Shown here: one piece after another, positions 34,483 through 46,513 of the stretch | How the letters are laid out: each line of letters begins with the position of its first letter | How positions within the stretch are numbered: position 1 is the first letter of the stretch | Assembly (NCBI GenBank): GCA_010094045.1 | Contig: ML986610.1 | Location: 310,001 to 374,000, forward strand | From: Lojkania enalia | Taxonomy: Eukaryota > Ascomycota > Dothideomycetes > Pleosporales | Direction of reading: 5' to 3' | Length of the DNA: 64,000 nucleotides | The notes under the pieces: generated by a model | What the model saw: the letters and a program-made list of their open reading frames with translations, nothing else | The model's database searches: none | Told to the model about the DNA's origin: nothing | Translations under genes and position numbers: made by a program

Positions 34483-36594
34483 GAGTGATAGAATAGAAGG
34501 ACCTTCACGCCTGAGCTCTTGGGTTTGTGACGCTTTTTGTGACTTGGTGCCATCATGTCCCAACTTGCCGCCTCAAAAAGCCTACCTGCCCCATTTAGTC
34601 CTCCAATAATTATTCCGTTCGCCTGTGTAGGAGAAAATCCTACAAGGCTATCTAGAATGTTGGGCAGTGGCTGATGACAGCACCGTGCGGCATGAACTGG
34701 TGTTCAGCTCTTCCACTCGGTGGCGCTATGGTTCGCTTCCTCCCTCCATCAAGGGTTATGCAGCATGACGAATCCGTAGATCCTTCCCGTAATCGGGATT
34801 GCTGAGTGAGGCGCTCATGTGACGCTATTGGGGCCGGCACAAGAGGATTTATTTCATTTTGCGACAAGAGGCGCAAGCTTTCAGAATTTGGAAGTCCGAA
34901 CACCTACCAGTTGGTTCTAGCATAGCCGCCTATGGCAAAATACCATCAAGCCACCAAACATCAGCTGAACCGAAGATGTACTAATTATGCCACCTCCCTC
35001 GCAAGAACCCGCTGACCGGTCAATCAGGCTATTAGGCATCTGGGGCGTCCTAGGCATCCTAGGCATCGAACCGACGAATTAAAGCTCCCTTCTCCCTGTC
35101 TCCACCGCGGTCGCTACGAAACATCTCGTCCTATTTAGTTTTCTACCTCGAAATCAAAGCCGAAATATCCGGACTTATCGTGAAAGGACCATCAAATTAG
35201 GATTCTGAAAAGGCATATATTCTATGGAAAGACCAATACAAACAGTTGTTCCTCAAGAGGACCTGATATTGAGGGGCCGCATGCATAGAAAGTGTGTGCC
35301 AGGCCCCGCTTACCTGTTCCGAGCCGTGAGCGAACAACTTTGTGCGAGTGGCAAAACCGGCAAGTTCAAGATTGAAGTAAGTACTACCTTTTCTAACCAA
35401 AGTGCATTCCTTAATGCTCTGGTTCAAGATGCGCCACAATGTCTACAACATCTTGTCAACCGAGTTTATTGACGTGGTAAGCCTCACATTGTTCTGCTGC
35501 AAAAGAAATCTTTCTCACTTCTTCTGCAATAGGATAGAATACGATACTGGTGAAAGCTCCAATACGAGACGATGACGGTACTTTGTCAGTCCAAGGAAGT
35601 TTATAGCCTAGATTTACCGGGGATGTATCCTAGTTATCGAAGAGAGACAAGTTACAGTCATTAGCTCAATGTGATTATTAGGCGTTCTTCTTATTTCACT
35701 TGTGACAAATACCAACGGACTTGCTACACTCATCTACCTCTCGATTTAAAAATACGCTGTATCTCCTTTTCTCGACTACATGTTTATTGAGAAGACCCTA
35801 TGAAAGAACACATCAGATACTGACATGTTGTTTATGTATCTCAAATGCCTGCACCATCCATTAACTGTATGAATGACTGCATGCATCTAAACTACTATAT
35901 GATTGTTCGATCTAGACGCAAAGCACACAAACATTTTCTGGTCTAAGACAGTAAATATTTTCATAGTACCTTAGGGAATTATAAGATCAATCCTATGCCT
36001 TCAATGTCCGAAATGATATGGGTTTGTCGCCCTAATTATGGTAGATGAGGCGATTCGACAGGAAACACGTTGTGTAAAAGGGTAAGGATGATAGGGCGAT
36101 AGGGAAACTAGGCAAACGCTTACCACGAGCAGAACGAGGCTCTGCACCTAGCCTTGTGACCTTAGGCTCACCGGTCAATTGGCCTAGAATGCATCCCCAC
36201 TGCCTTGACCCTATCATTTTATCCCAACACCCTCCTTTCAAGTGCTGCACCTGCAGTGTCACAGATGTCCTTCAACTTATAGCCATGTATCATAGGCAGC
36301 AACAGTGAGTTGGGTTCAGGCGATTGAATCTCACTGCACCGACTGGACCACATTGGTGTGCCACGTTTTGTGCCAGGAATTGTGTAGAATATATCGATTG
36401 AAAGTGTCTTCCCGCGATGTGTTTAAATAATCTCCTCTGGACTGGTGCAAATCTCTGCCTTGAATAGCAACCTCGTTGTCCTCTGCTTGAGCCCCCTGCT
36501 AAGACTTTCTATTCCCTCACACTTGGCCGAAATCTTCGCAAGACAATTCAATCCTGCTACTGAGGCTCAACACCTAAGAATCTTACGCATTAGA
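34483..36594. other. divergent promoter region between the two kinase paralogues
   Basis: About 2.1 kb. Open frames at 34652-34903 (-), 35224-35472 (+) and 36032-36262 (-) have no domain and no splice partners and are not called. The octamer TAGGCATC occurs three times within about 35 bp near 35033-35067. The in-frame extension upstream of 36595 begins with GTG and has no ATG, so I treat it as leader. Confidence 0.4.
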
Positions 36595-38793
36595 ATGGCG
36601 CACAATCAGCCTCCCATAGTTCATGTAGAAGGCAAATTACGCCGGATCACCACCTCTGGTTTAGATGTCCCTGTTGAAAATGAAACTACCTATCGATCGG
36701 TTGCCGCTAGTGGGCATGAGATCAATCTAGAGGGAATACGCAAGGGAAGGGATTACAAAAATCTACGCGCGCTTCTCAGGGGGCACGGAGTCTCCCATCA
36801 TGATCCCGGCAAAGTTTTCTATCCAGACCAACTACTTAGGCGAATTATGACAAGAGAGCGAGTTCTCGAGGAACTGAATCGGATGGAGGAAAGGAAAGAT
36901 ACTAGCCATATATTTTCTTCTTCCTGCACCGTCAGTTGGTATGCAGACCAGATCGCGCCACTAGAGGAGCTCGAACCAGACATTGCAAATGGAGTTCAGA
37001 ACGCAATGGAGACGGATACCGAAACTCTTGAGCATGCGAAGTCCGGATCTAAACGGTATTTGAAGATCTTTGCGATACTTCTGCTATGTCAATTCAAGGA
37101 CAGTATCAAGAAATTCATCGATGCCGGAGTGTGTGACCAAGATCTGCCCCTAGTTAGGTGCAATGAAGGGCCAGGCAAGTCCGGTCTCGCACTTCGTAGT
37201 CGGCCACACCAAAAGCTTCAGTGCTTTCAGAACTTCAAGGAATCAAATTTGGATCAATTTGAATGCAATCAGTATCAGTTTCTAGTCCCTTATTTTTGTC
37301 TATCATCAAACGAAAGCATTGCCGTTCGACATACAAAATATTTCCAGAGAACGATATTACCGTGGACAGGGAATGACTTGAGAAGAGAGAATAGTGGAGG
37401 CTATGGTCATATCTACTGCAAGAAAATCCACTATTTTAGCCACGGGTTTCACAGTGTTAAACAAGTTGGGGCTGGAAACGGGTGGTTCGCAGTCAAAATG
37501 ATAACCACCAAGCAAAGGGATTTCCAGAACGAGCGTGATATGCTCCAATTATTCAGCGGAAAACACGATCATCTGATCAATATACTCATGACTTATACTC
37601 TTGAGGGCAACAATTACTTAATCTTCCCCTGGGCTGATTGCGACCTAGAGTCATATTGGAAGCAGACTAGTCCGCCGTATGACCCATGGACGAAGTTGAT
37701 GAGGCCGGATCCGATGCATTGGATCTCTAAACAGATCTTGGGTATCGTTTCAGCCGTGCACAAACTTCATAACCCGGATCATCTCCATTTGGTTGAAGAT
37801 AAACGATATGCCATGCATGGAGATTTAAAGCCGGAGAATATTCTCTGGTTTAAAGGGAATCGGGAGGCAGATGGAATACTCGTGGTAGGAGACCTAGGCA
37901 TCTCCTCGATTCATCGAAAGGAGAGTCGATCAAACATCCCTAATAGGGAGGTACCGTTCTCACCCGATTACCGACCACCCGAGTGCGACCAAGAGGGTGG
38001 CGTAATTTCAAGAGCGTTCGACATATGGACTCTCGGGTGTCTCTTGCTAGAAATGATAACTTGGTGTCTAGGCGGATGGAACATGGTCGAAGAATTTGAA
38101 AGGAAAAGAATGAGGGTTCCTTATCTTGGGGTGAGGTCAAACATATACTTCGATGTCCAGAAAGCACAGGATGGGGGGGAGGTCATTATGGTCAAGGAGG
38201 CGGTGATTGAGGTAAGTATTATTTTCATTCGTCTGCTACTCCGATCAGAGTGGAATTACGCTTCACATTCATCCGTCTCGCTATTGGAAGAGGCAGGATC
38301 GGCGATAGCGAGGTTGATTAAGAGTCGCCTATTAGAATCAGTCGCATTCTTTAACAGTTGAGGAATGGCAACATAGTGGTGCGGCAAGAATCTGAAGCAT
38401 ATTTATTCTGACTTTACGGGTACTATGATATAGACTGACGGTTTGAAGTGGATGGCCGCTTTGCATGCCCATGAAGGATGTACGAAGTACTTTCACGATC
38501 TACTCGACATAATACACAACAACATGCTTGTCGTCCTATCCAAAGGCAAAGACCGAATTAGCTCTGGCGGCTTACTTGAAAAGATTAGAGAAATAGACAG
38601 ACGGGTCTCTGAGCGAGAGTACGGACACCTTGCATGCCCTACGAAGCGTCTTTATGGCCGTCCTATCGCAGTCAAGATAAAGGTCAACCAATATGCTAGG
38701 GAGAGAATTGACAATTTCAAGGGTATTCTGGGAACATATGATGGGAGAGCGGTAGTATCAAAAACACCATCGGAAATGAAGGAGGTCGATTGA
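36595..38793 (+). CDS. accessory fungal protein kinase, paralogue 2
   Basis: Two exons with a long intron (38212-38448, 237 bp, phase 0, donor GTAAGT) give 653 residues. It shares with the minus-strand neighbour the pre-kinase helical domain (RVLEELNRM, FAILLLCQFKDS, DQDLPLVRC, YQFLVPYF) and the kinase body. The glycine loop is ENSGGYGHIYCKK, Lys301 lies in FAVKMITT, the catalytic loop is MHGDLKPENILW (Asp410), and the APE site is YRPPECD. The metal-binding DFG is DLG (Asp433), and HRD is HGD. Key Lys and both Asp are kept, so activity is plausible. The N-terminus is shorter than in paralogue 1 and the tail differs. The two form a head-to-head pair, which suggests inverted duplication and possibly shared control. 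Function unknown. Confidence 0.82.
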
Positions 38794-40101
38794 AGCACAT
38801 TTCTTACGAAACGATTTTTTGTTCGATAGTCTCGGGTTGTTTTTAGTTCTCGGAGGCTTATTAATACCACTGATTTTGATTCCGCTCCATCTAATATATG
38901 AATAAACGGCCATTACAAACTCTTATGATGTCTATGCTTATCGAGTTATTCCTCTCCAGCTGAATAATACTCGGTTCGATACGCTTTATCGATATTCTTA
39001 GAAGCCAAATGTTACTGAGAAACGTGTAGGGTAATCATGTATAGAGTATTATGATATCGAGATGAAGCAGTCGTAAGATCGTGGCAATCTTCGAGATTGG
39101 GGACATCGGAATGCGTTCGTTCGTGCGTTTATGGGAAGACTTGACGAGACAAAGATACTACTGTTCAGAATAATGTTCTAGTTTCACGACTTTTCTCAGC
39201 TCCTCGAGCTCGGCCTTTATCCGTTATTATAATTGAAATATTCGCTACCAAAAATCGTTGGAAGTCATACTGATCGTAGAAGGCGAGGGATCATGCATTG
39301 ATATTTGCCACGGGAATACTATTCTGCTCGTTAGTTTCTAAAAGGAGTTGTCCGTGCTAAAAGATACCTTGATTTGCACTCGATTCCAGCCGAATAAGCC
39401 TGCGAGGAAGTTTTCCAATGCAGGATAATCAATATATCTAGCATTGAGGACGACAGTCTTCATTGCGACAATGGATAGGCGAGCTTCAAGATATTCTTAA
39501 TCAAAATGTTCGAAGAATTCTTCAAAGGGCAGAATATAACCAGATATAAACCTTGTGAGTGAACTGAGGCGGTGTGTTAGACTAGAGTTGTGAGAACACT
39601 GACCCAAAAATTCAAGGACACTTGGCGACACGTCAAGACAGGAAGCGCCGAGTTGGCCTCAGAATGCGTTTTCATGCAAGGTGACATTGCATCCTTGGTA
39701 GTACCAAACAAAAATTGACTAGGGCTGTACAAAATCTGTCCTACAATTGTGCGATAGAGTATATAGTAGGATATGCCTCACTTTAATTTCATTGTAGGCC
39801 ATAGGGCGATGTTATAATCGCTAGGCTGGAAGGGTGGCGGATCAACTGGCTTGCTTTTGATGCTGACGAGATTTTCGCTTGCCTGGGCATGCATTTAAGC
39901 GCTTCGACCCCATATCTGTGTTACGGGCTGAGACGAACCAATAATCATGTATCACGGCCACTCAATGCATGTGCTGACCGGTGAACACCGTTGCATCCCA
40001 CATAATGCCACCTCGATCTTGTCGCGAGCTCTCCCTCTACCTCTTTTGCGATCTTTCTATTTCTCGTCTACGAGGCGATTCCTCTTAATGCTGCAGACGC
40101 C
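38794..40101. other. AT-rich intergenic with a possible stray exon
   Basis: No full gene is seen. On the minus strand, 39463 down to 39368 reads 32 codons starting MKTVVLNARYIDYPALENFL and meets a GTATCT donor-like sequence; composition looks coding, but I find no continuation. It may be a short gene, an orphan exon or a relic. Confidence 0.3.
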
Positions 40102-42059
40102 ATGAATTGGGCACGTGATAACACAGGTTTGAGTGAGATAGACTTGTCAAAAGTTTTCAAGTATGAGCCGAGAGAGACGACGGTGATTCGCCTGTTAGCA
40201 AGTACCGATGTCAGCCTGCCACCACATCTCTTCATCAGTCTATACTCACAATTCAGTGGCGAACCGAGATTTACTCCTATGAAACAGAAAAACAGTGGTA
40301 TGACTTCATAGAAAATGTAAGTAAAGATCCTGGACGTATGAATGCAGGACAATTGCTTGATCTACATGACGAAGGGGTCTACAAATAAGGTTTCTGATTC
40401 TGAGTAGAAGATACCTTCAATTAGTGGGGATGATTCGGGACTGGTTCTACTGTAAGAAACCAAGAACAAGTTTTATGCGGTGGGGGCTTATTAAATCAAG
40501 AGTTAGGTTAGCGAAAAGAAGTGGAGAGCCCACATCACTACAGTTGCAGAAGACGTTCTCCGACGATTGGATAGAAAAAGCAAACAAGAAGCCTGTAGAT
40601 ACCCGCTTTCAAAGAGCAGACACCCTCGCCCGCTTAGAGGAAAAAGCGCAGGTACCGGAGAGTAATTCACGTAGCAACCCTGCCAATGGAAGAAGAAGCG
40701 TCCGCACAGTACCATTCTCAAAACCTACCTTTGAGCGTGTGACGCGAGCCTTTCATATTCACGGATCGGTCGCTCGAGTTATCAGCCGAGCAGATGTACC
40801 AGTTTTTAACTGCGAAAAGGTTCATATGCGGAGACCCGCAACTGGTACGAGACCACATGGGTTTATATCCTGGTGGAATTGTATAATTTACTAATTTTTT
40901 GCTCAGTGTATCATTGTCGATCTTCAAACGCCTGGGAGATGGATCTCGCACTAACCACAACCCATTTCCCTGAAACAGAATTGACATTCGCTATTTTGTT
41001 TGGCTGTCCTTTCTCTATTGAAAAGGAGGTTATTACAAGACTTTCGGAGATTAGAAAAGAAGCATCCCATCCATTACTCCTACCGGGAATCTTTGCCGAG
41101 ATCGAGAGGAATCGTCATGTGAGCCTCGTCGACGAGATGGGCAATGAGGTAGAAACCAAGATATTCGAACTTGACTTCCAGTCTAGTGATTTGGAAGGAC
41201 CTCAAGGCGCAAATGCTGAAGAAAAGAGTAGGAATAAACGCACCGCGTATTTAGATTTGGCATACTTACGAAATGCACTCGTCAGCTGGAACACCCAGCT
41301 GGCAAAAATGGTTCGTCATGCTCAAGACCTTATAAATGCAGATATCTACGGGGTGCGGGAGCACCTTATCAATCCTTTAGACTCCTATGATAAGCCGATA
41401 GAGGATGCTTGGGCAGATGTTGAAGCTAAGATGGCGGTAGACATTGATTCATGCAAGCATCCCTGGAATTTTCAAAGCCAAGACCAACATCGCGACCAAG
41501 GAGATCCGTTGCGAAATATTAGTTATATGGTCAAGCAGCGTCTTATGGCAATTCGGGATGAATACGACGACAAGATTCGCGATTGCACAATGCGTGTTGA
41601 CGGAATGGCAATGGCAACTCAATGGGTAATAGGCCTCTTAGACTCCTACCGGAAAAGAATGCTAACCTCGTAAAGGCGCATGGAGAAACAAATGTCGAAA
41701 TAGCACTTGCAACAAACCGGGATTCGAGGCATATGAGGTCCATCGCTCTAGTGACGATGATTTTCCTCCCCGGGACATTTTTTGCTAGCATGTTTTCTAT
41801 GACTTTTTTTAACTGGTCTAATGATGCCGGCACTCCTATTGTTTCAACGTATCTGTGGATATATGTTTTGATAACTGTATTTTTTACGGCCCTCACAATC
41901 GGATTGTGGTATTATGTCGTCATTTGGCGACCTTCCCATAAAAGAATGCGGGATGAGGAGGATGTAAACGGCGACGAAAAACGCGCAGCTGGATGGCAAC
42001 AAAGTTATCCATTTCGAATGATGGTTCGTCTCACTCGTAGTTGGAGGAAGGGGCCTTGA
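40102..42059 (+). CDS. CorA-like membrane protein (fungal accessory type), 5' end uncertain
   Basis: Clear introns at 40845-40906 (branch site CTAAT) and 41626-41675 join the body. The segments are FERVTRAFHIHGSVARVISR, then YHCRSSNAWEMDLALTTTHF and SHPLLLPGIFAEIERNRHV, a long helical region, and two transmembrane helices (SIALVTMIFLPGTFFASMFS; WIYVLITVFFTALTIGLWYY). This is the layout of fungal CorA-like proteins. The loop between the helices reads SMTFFNW where true CorA channels have Gly-Met-Asn, so magnesium transport is doubtful. The 5' part is unsettled: coding-looking sequence ending YETEKQWYDFIEN near 40280-40320 is in a different frame from the ATG at 40102. I infer introns at about 40115-40167 and 40336-40424. 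A degraded 5' end is the alternative. Confidence 0.65.
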
Positions 42060-43556
42060 TTTATTCCATGTTTTACATATGATGTACAATTGTCCATTTT
42101 CTAGGTGCTTTGAAGGTAGGAATCATCTTTGGATTTAGCATAGATTGCTTGACCTTTTAGCACATATTTAGAACGATAATTGCACACAGATGAGCCTCTA
42201 GTCACAAAAGCCTAATAAAATAACTTCTGAAGATACCGCTAATAAATTTGACTCACTTCATTTATGCAACTACAGCGATACATGGCCAATTGAAATTTTG
42301 GTAAATGCACTGACAAAGCTCTCGCGTGTCCAAGCGCTGTATGTAACTTCATTCTATAGGTTTAAAGCTCCTTGAAGTGTCCTGGTTTAAGCTCCTTAAC
42401 ATTGATTCCAAAGATTCACCCATCAGGAACGGACTGAAATCTGTGCCTAGATCTATCATTCGACAAGAGACTATTTCTTATGTTTGTACACAATATGACG
42501 ACCCAACTTGGTAGCACTCTACCAGGCTAGCATTAATACATCACTGTGGCTCGGTTACGCTCCGCGCCATCTCCGCGTTCGCTAGTAGCCCTGTAGAGAG
42601 CATCATGAATAGGGCTTTATGTTTAAGACAGTAGTAGACTTGGGGGACTCATATGTCTTGTAGATTTGCCCCTGGTAGCTGTAAACAGCATATCGAACGA
42701 CAGATCAACCCTTCGAGATCTGACCCACAGCTCCTACGAGGAGAGTAGGACTGCTAGAAGGAGAAGTGCTCTAGAGGGCAGCCGACCTAGAACACTCATC
42801 TTGGCGAGCAATTACATGATACCTAGACTGTATAAGAAAAGGTTGTATGACTGAGGAAATGCCAGGGGCAGCATCAGTTGCTGAGGCAAATATTGATGTA
42901 TTGAAGGAGGGTAAGTGGCCTGCCAGGTTAGAGGCTGGTAATGGCGAGACTATATAGGCCTGAAAAAACAGACCAACTATAATAGGATAGTAGAAACATG
43001 CGACACAGTGCGTCAAAACATTGAGGCTTTTGTATGCGATTTCAACCAGGTGCAGCGCGGTTATCGCTCCATCGTAAATTGCTATGAGCAAATCACTCGT
43101 ATAGCTTTTGCACCTCCTGTCATTTATTCTCACCTATAAATGCATGCCTGTGACCAGAATACCTATTCTAGGTGGTTTTTGCATTTGCTAACCGCTAGAT
43201 CTCGGTCAGGACTCGGGGTTGGGGCTATTTCATAGGTCGAAATTGACTTCGAAGAGATGACTTGAATCCACCCGTGCTCTTGGTCCAGCTACAATGGAAG
43301 CATCTAGATTCCATCAAGTCATGTGGGCAATTGCCAGCAATTTAACAAAATTGGCTTGTCGCGCGGTCAGTCACCCACGAGTTTAGACGTCTCTGAACCT
43401 CGGAACAACGGAGTGACTTAATTACCGTAGCCGAAGAAGGCTAGCTGCATCGGCTTACCGTAAACAAATTAGCATTGATCTGATAAGAAAATATTTATCA
43501 GATCGTACCTCTGACCCTCGATCCTCATCACCAGACAACGTCCATATCCCTCCTTC
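42060..43556. other. intergenic, promoter of ferric reductase
   Basis: About 1.5 kb with no recognisable gene. Frames at 42666-42854 and 42771-43133 have no domain. The right end should hold the ferric reductase promoter; a fungal iron-GATA type core (GATA) is too common to assign without comparison. Confidence 0.4.
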
Positions 43557-46032
43557 ATGCGCAGCCTTATCCCTGTCCTTTCTCTTGTTCTGTTCTACAA
43601 TGGGGTAGCTGCGCTAAGATCCGGGAATCACTGCTTCGACGGTTGCAGACTTACGCTGGATTACGTCGACTTCAACGACACGAGTCCAGCCCCTAAAAAG
43701 AAAATTAGGTCGTGCCAGAGTGTGCTCCATGCAAAATCATTATACCTCTGTATTAATTCATATTGTGAAGAGTTTGGACGTGAGGACTGGCTTCGGGTAA
43801 AGGATGAGACATGTCTTGCTCTGGCGAATACAACTCTACCGCCCTATAGCATCATTGCCAATTACACACGGGATGACTTGGCCAAAGTTCATCGGTTGAG
43901 GATAGAAGAAACTCCAGTGTTGCTGCGGGAGATTATCATTCCGGACGAAGTGTTTTTTAATAGAGCCTTTAGAACGCTGGTATGATCTTGGTGAACGTGC
44001 CTTCTGCATGCAAGCTTAACTTCTGCCAGGTCGCTGCGTACTTCGAGACTGACATTCATTGGCTCTACGGGTATGTATCGCAGCTTCCGGTCTACCTTTA
44101 CAATGTTAAATACTATAGGCTATGCATGTTTTACTTTTGGTTTATAATCGTCTGCATCGGCGTGGGCACGCGTCTCATATCCCTCGTTCATGGCGTACGA
44201 CGCCAGGGGTGGCAGCTCATTCCCGAAAGCGAAGTCAACGCTGAAGAGCAAAATGTCACCCAAGCCTATACCATCTTCAGCCTTCCATATGCCCTTTTTA
44301 AGCGATTCATACTCGTCCCTGCAACCTTCGGCAAACGTTGCTCGCAAAACATAGGGCGGAGCACGGTCCCGCCACGCATTCAAAGCTTAACCATTCTGTC
44401 ACTTGTGACCTTGAACATCGTCCTTTGCTCTATCAGTTATCCTGTCTCCGAAGGCAATTTGTACTGGCCGAAGGTATCCGACCAGTTATGGCGTTACATG
44501 TCCGATAGAACAGGCATCATTTCGTTGGCAAATTTCCCTCTCATCTGGCTTTTCGGCATGCGCAACAACTTTCTTCTGTGGTTGACTGGATGGAGCTTTG
44601 GTGCATATAGCAATTTTCATCGATGGTCGGCTAGAGTGGCTACTCTGCAAGTAGTTGTGCATTCAATTGGTTACACCTATATGATCATGGATTGTAAGTG
44701 TATCACATGGAAAATTGCATTATCTGACCGGAAATAGATGGCGGCTGGTCTGGCTTTACGAAATACCTGCAAAAGCACTACTTCTGGAACGGGGAGCTGG
44801 TTAGTCTTAAATAATTTAGAAATAGCGTTGACCTAATGACTAGTGTAGGCAACTATCTTCATGTGCACAATACTGGTATTCTCAGTCTATAGCCTCCGTC
44901 GAAGGCATTACGAGGCCTTTCTCAACGTTCACATAGTAATTTCCTTCGCCGTTATCATCACTATGTACTAGTAAGCCCTCGCTTCCCCATTAGCATACCG
45001 TCGCTAAGTTACATTTTCAGTCACGTTGAGATATTCACGAAAGACGAATGGTATACATTTATCTATCCATGTTTCGCGATTTGGGTCGCCGACCGACTGA
45101 TTCGTATACTCCGTATACTAATGTTTAATTGGAAATTCTGGAACACAGGGTGCTTTGCGACCTACGATCCGAATTCAAACCTTGTGCGTCTGGAAATCCC
45201 ATGTTCGCGGGACCTTCTGGGTACCAAACCTGGAACGTATTATTACATATATGTGCTTAACGATCTACTCTTTGCACATCAGAACCATCCATTCACACTT
45301 GCGTACATTGCGCCAAGCAAATATGATGCAGAATCGAGAGACGAATTTGCGGAAATACTCCCCCTCCGTCGAGCGTCTTCCCGTCATTCAGGTTCTTCAT
45401 CTTCGAGAGAATCCGATTCCCTTCTCGCTTCTATGTCTCCGTCCTCTTCGTCCCTCGTATTTCTCATCCGCCCATATGACGGCCTCACCTCTCGGCTTCG
45501 GAATCTTGCTTCCATGACAGCGAAACCCGCAAGTCTACGCGTGCTAGTAGAAGGCCCCTATGGCGGCACGACACCCCTGCGCGACTTCCCCAACGTCTTG
45601 TTCGTCGTCGGCGGGACAGGAATAGCGGTGCCTTTATCCTACCTCCACGCCCTACATAACGAAAATTCACATGCAATTAATATCCGGATCGTCTGGGCAG
45701 TCCGCTCTTACGCTCTGCTAATCGAGGTTCTGGAACGAGATTTTAGAGGGAAGTTGAATGATGCACGCGTAGCGCTTATAGTCCATATTACTCAAGACAG
45801 ATTCAAAGATGACGGGGTTGAGGGTCCTCTAAAGGTCAAAAAAATCAAGGCTGGGAGACCAGATGTAGATGCCGTGGTGGAGGAAGCAGCAGGACTAGCT
45901 AGCCAAGGCAGTTTAGCGGTTATGGCATGCGGACCTGCGCAGATGGCAGACGATGCAAGGAGAGCGTGCGTGAGAGCTTTGGGTATGGGATGGCGCGGTG
46001 TGGAATATTTCGAAGAGAGTTTTAAATGGTGA
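43557..46032 (+). CDS. FRE-type ferric/cupric reductase transmembrane component
   Basis: Six exons (introns 43980-44029, 44071-44118, 44694-44737, 44800-44848 and 44971-45020) give 744 residues. The second intron is 48 bp and open in frame, so retention would go unnoticed; family fit favours removal. A signal peptide (SLIPVLSLVLFYNGVAAL) leads a Cys-rich outer region. The ferric reductase core has haem-ligand histidines in SNFHRWSARVATLQVVVHSI and RRRHYEAFLNVHI. Then come the FAD site HPFTLAY, the NADPH site VVGGTGIAVPLSYLHAL, and the terminal CGPAQM and EYFEESFKW. A Ser-rich insert lies between the FAD and NAD parts. At the plasma membrane it would reduce ferric or cupric ions using cytosolic NADPH for uptake. 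All key sites are intact. Confidence 0.93.
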
Positions 46033-46513
46033 TATGGTGTTTCTATATGTAGCAATCAGTAGGTCTATATCCCGAACCTCCATACAAAATGTAAAACTCG
46101 CGCCATGGCGTACTTTGAACTAGAACAAATTTTGTCCGGAGACCTAATCTTCTGTAGGTATACATATAGGCCCCCTATATTTCATTTCTAGAAACGCCGG
46201 AACACATTATAAATTCGTTAGAACTGCGTTTAAATCCTCCTGGCTCATATATATATTATGAAATTGGTACAGGTAATTCTATTTTATTTTTACTAAAGCT
46301 AATAATTTAATTCTATACCGCCAAATCCGCGCCTCTTTGCCACCCCTAATAATCATTTTGCCTCGCCCAATATTTTCCTTCCCCTGGCATCCTGCACTTT
46401 TGAAGGCCGCACTGTCACCTAATGGAGTAAAACTGCCTAAATAGATTGAAAATCTACAAAGATTATTTCAATATGATATCTCTATTATCTTGCCCCTATT
46501 ATTTATAACTTGT
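46033..46513. other. AT-rich convergent intergenic
   Basis: Lies between the 3' ends of the ferric reductase and the glycosyltransferase, so it holds both terminators. No gene is seen. Confidence 0.45.

Noticed and set aside
35224..35472. 82-codon open frame (+) between the kinases
   Set aside because: No family, matched by an equally long frame on the other strand.
36445..36594. 50-codon N-terminal extension of kinase paralogue 2
   Set aside because: It starts with GTG and has no ATG before 36595.
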